A stretch of 64,000 nt of DNA from Microbacterium sp. EST19A (GTDB taxonomy: Bacteria > Actinomycetota > Actinomycetes > Actinomycetales > Microbacteriaceae): assembly GCF_019969685.1 (NCBI RefSeq), contig NZ_JAHXYZ010000002.1, positions 558,001 to 622,000 on the forward strand. The letters run 5' to 3'. The stretch's first letter is position 1. Each line of letters begins with the position of its first letter. Below are positions 23,458 through 30,013 of this stretch, piece after piece. The position numbers and the translations under genes are program-made. The notes under the pieces are model-generated. The model was not told where the DNA came from, made no database searches, and worked only from the letters and a program-made list of their open reading frames with translations.

Positions 23458-24554
23458 CAGGCGCCCGCTCCGGCGACGGCGTTGACGGCCGCGACGATGC
23501 GCTCGAGGTCGTCCTGGCTGAGCGACGGGTGCACGGGGAGCGAGGCGACCTCGCGGGCGGCGCGCTCGGTCTCGGGCAGGTCGAGCCCCGGGGCGAAGTG
23601 CGTCAGCGAGGGGAGGCGGTGGTTCGGGATCGGATAGTAGACACCGGCCCCGACGTTGTGCTCGCTCTTCAGCGCCGCGACGAAGCCGTCGCGGTCTTCG
23701 GGCACGCGGATCGTGTACTGGTGGTACACGTGCACGGCGCCGTCGGCGACCGGGGGCACGACGACACCCTGGAGGTTCGCGTCGAGGAACGCCGCGTTCG
23801 CCTGGCGGGTCTTGGTCCAGGCGTCGACCTTGGTGAGCTGCACGCGCCCGATGGCGGCGTGGATGTCGGTCATGCGGGCATTGAACCCGATGACCTCGTT
23901 CTCGTACTGGCGCTCCATGCCCTGGTTGCGCAGCAGCTTCACCTGGCGGGCGATCTCGTCGGTCGCCGTCGTGACCATGCCGCCCTCGCCGCTGGTCATG
24001 TTCTTCGTCGGGTAGAGGCTGAACATCGCGAACTCGCCGAACGAGCCGACGGGGCGGCCGTCGAGCGAAGCGCCGTGCGCCTGCGCCGCGTCTTCGTAGA
24101 GCGCGACCCCGCGCTCGGCGGCGAGCTTCTCGAGCTCGCGCATCCGCGCCGGGTGGCCGTACAGGTGCACAGGGAGGATGCCCTTGGTCTTCGGGGTGAT
24201 CGCCGCGGCGACCGCCTCGGGGTCGAGCGAGAACGTGTCGGGCTCGATGTCGACGAACACCGGCGTACCGCCGGTGAGCGCGACCGAGTTGCCGGTCGCC
24301 GCGAAGGTGAACGACGGGACGATGACCTCATCGCCCGCGCCGACGCCGGCCGCGAGCAGACCGAGGTGGAGCCCGGCGGTGCCGGAGTTCACGGCCACCG
24401 AGGGGCGACCGGGAACGAAATGCGCGGAGAACTCGCTCTCGAATGCCGCGACCTCCGGACCCTGCGCGATCATGCCGCTGCGCATCACGCGGTCGACAGC
24501 AGCGCGCTCTTCGTCTCCGATGATCGGCTTTGCGGGGGGAATGAACTCGCTCAC
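23457..24554 (-). CDS. DegT aminotransferase (WbpE-like, UDP-3-keto-uronate transaminase)
   Basis: 365-residue PLP enzyme of the DegT/DnrJ/EryC1 family. The PLP lysine is Lys184 in SLYPTKN, followed by T-S-G-E-G-G-M; E-D-A-A-Q-A-H-G around residue 154 is the conserved PLP-ring contact, and the Y-P-T-K-N variant is that of WbpE-type enzymes. GTG start at 24554 overlaps the stop of the acetyltransferase gene (GTGA), and its TGA overlaps the oxidoreductase start (ATGA). It should aminate the 3-keto sugar made by the neighbouring oxidoreductase, with glutamate as donor. Confidence 0.9.
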   Translation of the reverse strand: MSEFIPPAKPIIGDEERAAVDRVMRSGMIAQGPEVAAFESEFSAHFVPGRPSVAVNSGTAGLHLGLLAAGVGAGDEVIVPSFTFAATGNSVALTGGTPVFVDIEPDTFSLDPEAVAAAITPKTKGILPVHLYGHPARMRELEKLAAERGVALYEDAAQAHGASLDGRPVGSFGEFAMFSLYPTKNMTSGEGGMVTTATDEIARQVKLLRNQGMERQYENEVIGFNARMTDIHAAIGRVQLTKVDAWTKTRQANAAFLDANLQGVVVPPVADGAVHVYHQYTIRVPEDRDGFVAALKSEHNVGAGVYYPIPNHRLPSLTHFAPGLDLPETERAAREVASLPVHPSLSQDDLERIVAAVNAVAGAGA

Positions 24555-25162
24555 ACGGTCTCCTTGATCAGTGTTCCGTCAGTCTCGATGTAGTGCGCGC
24601 CCGTGGAGGGGCACACCCAGGTCTTGTCGTCGTCGCCGGCGACGAGCGGCACGCCCGACTCGCCGACCCAGCCGATGCGGCGGGCGGGAACTCCGGCGAC
24701 GAGTGCGTACGCCGGCACGTCCTTGACCACCACGGCCCCGGCGGCGACCGTGGCCCAGGCACCGATCGTGACGGGAGCGACACAGGTCGCGCGCGCGCCG
24801 ATGGCGGCACCGCGTTCGATCGTCACGCCGACGGGCTCCCAGTCGTGCGCGCTCTTGATCGTGCCGTCGGCGTTGATCGCACGCGGATAGGTGTCGTTGG
24901 TGAGCACCACGGCGGGGCCGATGAACACGCCGTCGCCGAGCTTCGCGGGCTCGTACACGAGGGCGTAGTTCTGCACCTTGCAGTTGTCGCCCAGGACGAC
25001 ACCCGTTCCGATGTACGCGCCGCGGCCCACGATGCAGTTCTCACCGAGCTGCGCGTCTTCGCGCACCTGCGCCAGATGCCAGATGGAGCTGCCTGCTCCG
25101 ATCTTCGCCTCAGGGGACACATCGGCCGAATCGACGATCCGGACATCGGTCGGTGAGGGCAT
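24551..25162 (-). CDS. Hexapeptide N-acetyltransferase (WbpD-like)
   Basis: 203-residue left-handed beta-helix acetyltransferase. Hexapeptide repeats run from about residue 10 to 165 (I-G-A-G-S-S-I-W-H, L-G-E-N-C-I-V-G-R-G-A-Y-I-G, V-Q-N-Y-A-L-V-Y-E-P), with V-F-I-G-P-A-V-V-L-T-N-D near the active-site loop, as in WbpD; the C-terminal extension has C-P-S-T-G. It would acetylate the 3-amino group to give UDP-GlcNAc3NAcA. GAGGAG lies 7 nt before the ATG at 25162, which decides that start over an upstream in-frame ATG at 25201. First gene of the wbpD-E-B-exporter operon. Confidence 0.9.
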   Translation of the reverse strand: MPSPTDVRIVDSADVSPEAKIGAGSSIWHLAQVREDAQLGENCIVGRGAYIGTGVVLGDNCKVQNYALVYEPAKLGDGVFIGPAVVLTNDTYPRAINADGTIKSAHDWEPVGVTIERGAAIGARATCVAPVTIGAWATVAAGAVVVKDVPAYALVAGVPARRIGWVGESGVPLVAGDDDKTWVCPSTGAHYIETDGTLIKETV

Positions 25163-25241
25163 ACGGGTTCTCCTCGTGGGTGAAGAAGGGGACTCGGTCA
25201 TCCTATCTGTTCACCCACTCGTTTCCTGAGAGGATAGGAGG

Positions 25242-25928
25242 GTGATCAACCCAGCCAGCCCCGATCCGCATACCTGGGTCGTCGTCCCGCTGTTCAACGA
25301 GGCGACTGTGATCTCGGGGGTGATCGCGACCCTGCTCCCCCATTTCCCGAACGTCGTCTGCATCGACGACGGCTCGACCGACGGCTCTCTGGAAGAGGCG
25401 CGGGCGGCCGGTGCGCACATCGTGGAGCACCCGATCAACCTCGGTCAGGGCGCCGCCCTGCAGACCGGTATCGACTACGCCCTCGCCCAGCCGGGGTGCG
25501 AGTACATCGTGACCTTCGACGCCGACGGCCAGCACCGTGTCGACGACGCGATCGCCATGGTCGCCGCGGCGCGCGAGTCGGGGGCGGCGATCGTCTTCGG
25601 GTCGCGCTTCCTCGACGACCGCACCAATCCCGGGTGGATGAAGCGCGTGATCCTCAAGACCGCGGTCTGGGTGACGAACCTCACCACGAGCGTCAAGCTC
25701 ACCGATGCGCACAACGGTCTGCGCGTCATCCGCGCCGACGCCGCGAGCCAGATCCAGCTGCAGCAGGATCGGATGGCGCACGCCACCGAGATCGTGCTCC
25801 AGCTGGGCCACACCGGACTCCCCTGGATCGAGCATCCGGTCGAGCTCCTGTACACCGACTATTCGAAGTCGAAGGGTCAGTCGGTGCTCAACTCCGTCAA
25901 CATCCTCGTCGACCTGATCGTGAGGTAA
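25242..25928 (+). CDS. Glycosyltransferase family 2, dolichol-phosphate-mannose-synthase-like
   Basis: 228-residue GT2 enzyme that would charge polyprenyl phosphate with a sugar. W-V-V-V-P-L-F-N-E-A at the start, D-D-G-S-T-D-G near residue 47, T-F-D-A-D-G-Q-H as the DXD site near residue 92, and D-A-H-N-G-L-R-V are typical of DPM1/GtrB relatives. The protein has no C-terminal membrane helices; the DUF2304 protein encoded 4 bp downstream may supply them. GTG start, divergent from the wbpD-like gene. Likely donor-lipid supply for glycan modification. Confidence 0.88.
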   Translation: MINPASPDPHTWVVVPLFNEATVISGVIATLLPHFPNVVCIDDGSTDGSLEEARAAGAHIVEHPINLGQGAALQTGIDYALAQPGCEYIVTFDADGQHRVDDAIAMVAAARESGAAIVFGSRFLDDRTNPGWMKRVILKTAVWVTNLTTSVKLTDAHNGLRVIRADAASQIQLQQDRMAHATEIVLQLGHTGLPWIEHPVELLYTDYSKSKGQSVLNSVNILVDLIVR

Positions 25929-25932
25929 CGCC

Positions 25933-26307
25933 ATGTGGATCCAGATCGTCCTCATCGTCGGTGTCGTCGCCATCGGCGCCGTCTTCATGCGTCGCACCGG
26001 CGCCGACAGCCATCTCGCCATCCGCCGCCTGCTCTTCGGCGTGTTCGTGCTCGTCGCGATCGTGTCGATCCTCTTCCCGCAGTGGCTCACGTGGGTGGCC
26101 AACCTCGTCGGCGTCGGCCGAGGCACCGACCTGCTGCTCTACGCGCTCGTGCTGATGTTCCTCGTTTTCGTGTACACGCAGTCGCGGCGCAACGCCGCGC
26201 AGCAGCGTCGGCTGACTCTGCTGGCGCGCAAGCTGGCCCTGCTGCAGGCGTCCAGCCCGTCGGAACAGCCCGATGGATCGGATGCCGGTCAGCCGGAGAA
26301 CCGCTAG
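25933..26307 (+). CDS. DUF2304 membrane protein
   Basis: 124-residue small membrane protein with three predicted transmembrane segments (residues about 3-20, 32-52, 66-85) and a basic, helical C-terminus. DUF2304 proteins are regularly encoded next to a soluble DPM-type GT2, as here (4 bp gap), and probably act as its membrane partner. The last 4 bp overlap the end of the converging DUF6541 gene. No catalytic motif seen. Confidence 0.85.
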   Translation: MWIQIVLIVGVVAIGAVFMRRTGADSHLAIRRLLFGVFVLVAIVSILFPQWLTWVANLVGVGRGTDLLLYALVLMFLVFVYTQSRRNAAQQRRLTLLARKLALLQASSPSEQPDGSDAGQPENR

Positions 26308-28262
26308 TCGCAGGCGGTGATCCGCCAGAGACTGGCCTCGCCCTCGCGCGCCACCTCGGTGAACCCGGCCTGCCCCTCGAAGCCCGTCATCCCGGGCATC
26401 AGGTACTCGCCGGGACCCGTGCCGCCGATGCCGAAGTCGAGCACGTACTCGGGCGCGCCGTACGCGGCGAGGGCGTCGCAGACCGCAGGATCCTCATCGG
26501 CGTCGCGCATCGCGGAGGCGAGCGTGTCCCATGCCTGCGACTGCGGCGGGGACCAGGTGCGCGGGATGATGTCCCGGTCTCCCAGCACGTAGGCGAACGC
26601 GGCACCGGTCGACGGGTTCGCGATGATCACGGCATCTTCGGGGATGAGCTCCGGGAGCTGCCGGAGGAGCGCGTACTCGTCGGACGAGAGGTAGCTCTCG
26701 GCATCCATGGCATAGCGCGACTGCTCGTCCGTGTCGGCCGCCACGCGCAGCAGGATGACGGGGGCGACGACGACGCCGATGACGCCGACCGCGGCTGTGA
26801 CGAGCATCGCCAGGCCGGTGAGGGGCCGTCGGCCCAGGGCCGCAACCGTCGACCATCGGCGCGCGATCGCGCGGATGAGGGCGGCGAGCCCGATGGCCGC
26901 CAGCGGCACGACGACGAGAGGCACGATGGACGCGAGGCGGAAGGAGTCGCCGTACCAGGGACCGGTGAGCACGCGTTTGATCACAGGGAGGTCGGTCGCC
27001 ACACTGACGACGTAGAGCACCGAGATCCCGGCCCAGGCGACGATCAGCCACCGCAGACGCGGCTCGCGGATCGCGACCACGATGCCCACGATCAGCAGCG
27101 CGCTCATCCCCCACGCCGCCGGGAGCAGAGAATGGCTGTTCAGCACGACGTCGAGCAACGCGCCCGGCACGCCGCGGTAGGACCGCCACAGCACGCTCCC
27201 GGCGAGATACGCAAGCGCGAGCCAGACGACGAGGACCGCCGCCCATCCGCCGAGCAGGACCACCAGTGAGCGCCGGCGGAAGAGACGGTCGCTCGCGCGA
27301 TAGCGATGCAGGACGATCGCGGTGAGCCACAGCATCACCAGCACGCCCCAGACGAGGACCGACGACGGCTGCGCGAGCGTCGTGCCCGCGACGGCGAGCA
27401 CGGCGGCGACGCCGAAGCCGACCGCGCGGTGGAGCTTCTCGCCGGGGGCTGCACCCATCCAGGTGCGGAGCAGGTTGATCGTGAGCGCCGCGGCGGCCGG
27501 CACCACGGCAAGGGACAGCGCGTACGGGTACAGCACGCCCCACTCGAACATCAGCTGCGGGAACGCGAGCAGCCCGGCCGACAGCGCGGCCGCCAATGCG
27601 GTGACCGTACGGTCGCCGCGGCTCGCCACCTGCGCGAACAGCGCGATCGCCAGCGGCCACATCACCGCGGCGATCACGAGCGACACCATGTTGGCGGCGA
27701 CGGGGATCTGTGCGACATCGACGGCGACGAGCGACGCGACGGCATGCCAGGCCGCGGGATAGAACGACGTGCCGCCGATGAGGCCGGACACGTCGAGCGA
27801 GGATGCGCTGCCGGTCTCCGCGATCCAGCGCAAGGCGTTCAGATGGAAGACGGCGTCGTTCGTCTGCGAGATCGCGCTCGGCAGGCCCACATACGTCATC
27901 AGGCGCGCGGCGTTCAGGCCGCCGCCGATGATCAGTCCCGCCGCCAGCAGCAGGTTCGCCCTGCGGTCACGTCGAGTCGGCAGCGAGACCCAGCGGCCAC
28001 GGCCGGCGAGCAGCGAGAGCCCGTACAGCAGCGCGCCCACGATCGCGACGCCGATGGCCACGCTCAGATGTCCCCAGCGGATGCCGAGGAACGCGTACAC
28101 GATCGCCAGCACCGACAGGAGCCCGACCGAGATCCCCGGAGCAGCCGCCCACAGCACGAGGCCGCGCAGACGGAGGATCAGGCCGATCAGCAGACCCGGC
28201 ACGAACACCACGGCCAGGGTCAGGGCGAAGAGCCCCGATTGCGCCAGCCAGTCGGTGATCAT
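26304..28262 (-). CDS. DUF6541-type polytopic membrane protein
   Basis: 652-residue protein with about 13-14 hydrophobic segments and a C-terminal extracytoplasmic region (residues from about 520) containing D-A-E-S-Y-L-S-S-D-E-Y. The architecture resembles GT-C glycosyltransferases and the DUF6541 family found in actinobacterial surface-polysaccharide loci, but no defined catalytic motif can be assigned by eye. Its ATG overlaps the stop of the Wzt-like ATPase gene (ATGA), so it is co-expressed with the ABC exporter. A role in extracytoplasmic sugar transfer or polymer handling is inference. Confidence 0.75.
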   Translation of the reverse strand: MITDWLAQSGLFALTLAVVFVPGLLIGLILRLRGLVLWAAAPGISVGLLSVLAIVYAFLGIRWGHLSVAIGVAIVGALLYGLSLLAGRGRWVSLPTRRDRRANLLLAAGLIIGGGLNAARLMTYVGLPSAISQTNDAVFHLNALRWIAETGSASSLDVSGLIGGTSFYPAAWHAVASLVAVDVAQIPVAANMVSLVIAAVMWPLAIALFAQVASRGDRTVTALAAALSAGLLAFPQLMFEWGVLYPYALSLAVVPAAAALTINLLRTWMGAAPGEKLHRAVGFGVAAVLAVAGTTLAQPSSVLVWGVLVMLWLTAIVLHRYRASDRLFRRRSLVVLLGGWAAVLVVWLALAYLAGSVLWRSYRGVPGALLDVVLNSHSLLPAAWGMSALLIVGIVVAIREPRLRWLIVAWAGISVLYVVSVATDLPVIKRVLTGPWYGDSFRLASIVPLVVVPLAAIGLAALIRAIARRWSTVAALGRRPLTGLAMLVTAAVGVIGVVVAPVILLRVAADTDEQSRYAMDAESYLSSDEYALLRQLPELIPEDAVIIANPSTGAAFAYVLGDRDIIPRTWSPPQSQAWDTLASAMRDADEDPAVCDALAAYGAPEYVLDFGIGGTGPGEYLMPGMTGFEGQAGFTEVAREGEASLWRITACD

Positions 28263-28996
28263 TCGTCGACCAGCGCGATCGCGCCCTCGATCTCACCGTC
28301 GTAGACGACCTCGCCCTTGTTGATCACCACGCCTCTGGTGCAGAGCTCGCGGACCATCTCCATGTCGTGGCTGACCACGACGAGCGTCTTCTTCTGCTCG
28401 ATCAGCTCAGCGAACTTGAGGCGGCACTTCTCGCGGAACGGCGCATCGCCGACCGACAGGATCTCGTCGACGAGGAGCACGTCGAGCTCCACGTGGATCG
28501 CCACGGAGAAGGCGAGCCGCATGAACATGCCCGAGGAGTAGTGCTTGACCTCCTGATCGATGAACTGCTCGATCTCGCTGAAGGCGACGATCTCGTCGTA
28601 GCGCTCCTCGACCTCCTTGCGCTGCATCCCCAGGATGGCCGCGTTGAGGAACACGTTCTCTCGCCCGGAGAGCTCCGGGTGGAAGCCGGCACCGACCTCG
28701 ATGAGACCCGCGACCCGACCGCGCGTGAGCACCTCGCCGTCATCCGGCTCCATGACCCCCGAGATCAGCTTGAGGAGGGTGGACTTGCCCGAGCCGTTCA
28801 GGCCGAGGATCGCGACCGACTCGCCCTCATTGATGACGAGGTCGAGACCTTTGAGCGCCTCGAACGTGCTGCTCGTCTTGCGACGGCGGATCCATGCCAC
28901 GACGGTGTCCTTGAAGGAGAGCGCGTGGTTGAGGGTGAACTTCTTGCGCACGCCGTCGACGACGATGCTGGGGCGCGAAGCGGTTGCAGTGCTCAT
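28259..28996 (-). CDS. Polysaccharide ABC transporter ATP-binding protein (Wzt/TagH-like)
   Basis: 245-residue ATPase of an ABC-2 polysaccharide exporter. Walker A is GLNGSGKST, signature is H-Y-S-S-G-M-F-M-R-L, Walker B is L-D-V-L-L-V-D-E-I-L-S-V-G-D, with H-D-M switch. N-terminal V-R-K-K-F-T-L and the G-L-I-E-V-G-A-G-F-H-P-E-L-S-G-R-E-N block are diagnostic of Wzt/TagH. It ends at about residue 245, so it lacks the C-terminal carbohydrate-binding domain of some Wzt proteins. Coupled by ATGA overlap to the permease before it and the DUF6541 gene after it. Confidence 0.92.
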   Translation of the reverse strand: MSTATASRPSIVVDGVRKKFTLNHALSFKDTVVAWIRRRKTSSTFEALKGLDLVINEGESVAILGLNGSGKSTLLKLISGVMEPDDGEVLTRGRVAGLIEVGAGFHPELSGRENVFLNAAILGMQRKEVEERYDEIVAFSEIEQFIDQEVKHYSSGMFMRLAFSVAIHVELDVLLVDEILSVGDAPFREKCRLKFAELIEQKKTLVVVSHDMEMVRELCTRGVVINKGEVVYDGEIEGAIALVDE

Positions 28997-29907
28997 AGGT
29001 CCTGTGCGAACTTTCCCTCGAGACGGCGGAAGACGAGCTGGCCGAGCAGCAGCGTGACCACGGCGATCAGGAACGTCCAGAGCGAGTTCCAGGCGAGGTC
29101 GGGCGGCAGGGCCAGCGTGGTGTCCGTGACCGGACGCCAGAAGGCGTAGTGGAACAGCTCGACACCCTGGGTGATCGGGTTGAGCAGGTAGAGGTTGACG
29201 AGCCAGTCCGGCCATCCGAGCTTGTCCATCGCGTCCTGCACCATCGTCCAGGCGTAGAGCACGGGCGACGCCCACGTCGCGAGGAGAAGCAGCAGCTCGA
29301 CGATGTTCTCCGCATCGCGGAACCGCACGTTTAGCGCGCCGAAGAACAGCCCGATGCCGAGCGCGAACAGCGACACGATGATCATCGCGGCCAGTGCGGC
29401 GAGCACGCCGAGGATCGAGACGCTCGGTATCCAGCCCAGGAACAGGCAGACGACCAGCAGCAGCGCGAGCTGCGGGAGGAAGTGGATGAAGGCCACGAGG
29501 ACCGACGACACGGCGAAGAGCTGCCGAGGAAGGAACACCTTGCGCACGAGCGGCGCGTTGTTCACGATCGAGGTCGTGGCGTTCTTGAAGGCCTCGGAGA
29601 AGAGGTTGATGACCACGATGCCGGAGAACAGGTACACCGGGTAGTTCGGGATGTCGCGGTTCAGGTTCAGGAAGAGCCCGAGCACGACCCAGAACACGAG
29701 GAACTGCGCTCCGGGTCGGACGTAGGACCACGTCCAGCCGAGCACCGAGTTGCGGTATCGGGTCGTGACGCCCGTCCGCACCAGCAGGTACAGGAGATAA
29801 CGCCAGCGCACGACATCGATGAGCCCCCGGCTGGTGCCGGGGGTATCGAACTCGGAACGCGGGACGACGGCGAAAAGATCTCGGGTATCTGTCACTGGCC
29901 CACTCAT
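28993..29907 (-). CDS. Polysaccharide ABC transporter permease (Wzm/TagG-like)
   Basis: 304-residue ABC-2 permease with six transmembrane segments starting near residue 60. R-Y-R-N-S-V-L-G-W-T-W near residue 52 and F-R-D-A-E-N-I-V near residue 195 are the family motifs (usually L-G-x-x-W and V-R-F-R-D). Pairs with the ATPase encoded downstream to move lipid-linked polymer across the membrane. No Shine-Dalgarno precedes the ATG; instead it directly follows, in frame, the TGA of a 9-codon leaderless mini-ORF. Confidence 0.92.
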   Translation of the reverse strand: MSGPVTDTRDLFAVVPRSEFDTPGTSRGLIDVVRWRYLLYLLVRTGVTTRYRNSVLGWTWSYVRPGAQFLVFWVVLGLFLNLNRDIPNYPVYLFSGIVVINLFSEAFKNATTSIVNNAPLVRKVFLPRQLFAVSSVLVAFIHFLPQLALLLVVCLFLGWIPSVSILGVLAALAAMIIVSLFALGIGLFFGALNVRFRDAENIVELLLLLATWASPVLYAWTMVQDAMDKLGWPDWLVNLYLLNPITQGVELFHYAFWRPVTDTTLALPPDLAWNSLWTFLIAVVTLLLGQLVFRRLEGKFAQDL

Positions 29908-29937
29908 TCAGCTGCGGTGGCGGTCGCCACGACGCAT
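29908..29937 (-). CDS. Leaderless 9-codon mini-ORF ahead of wzm-like gene
   Basis: ATG 29937 sits 6 nt behind TAGAAT and encodes MRRGDRHRS, half of it basic, then TGA immediately followed by the permease ATG (TGAATG). Translation of the permease could depend on reinitiation after this frame. Frame and spacing are seen; translation is inferred. Confidence 0.4.
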   Translation of the reverse strand: MRRGDRHRS

Positions 29938-29943
29938 CCCAGT

Positions 29944-29949
29944 ATTCTA
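29944..29949 (-). promoter_or_regulatory. -10 element (TAGAAT) of wzm-wzt operon
   Basis: TAGAAT on the minus strand, in the context CCATAGAATA, the same ten bases as the dehydrogenase promoter at 2797-2802. No clear -35. Confidence 0.55.
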
Positions 29950-29970
29950 TGGCACCCCTGGAAACGGGCC

Positions 29971-29994
29971 GAGGACACCCCGGAGGGTGCCCTC
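29971..29994 (-). terminator. Possible terminator of FG-GAP gene
   Basis: 10-bp stem with one mismatch (29971-29980 with 29985-29994, 4-nt loop), 20-40 nt after the stop of the gene at 30014 on the minus strand. No strong U-tract. Confidence 0.3.
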
Positions 29995-30013
29995 GCGCCG
30001 CGCAGGAGGCCGC

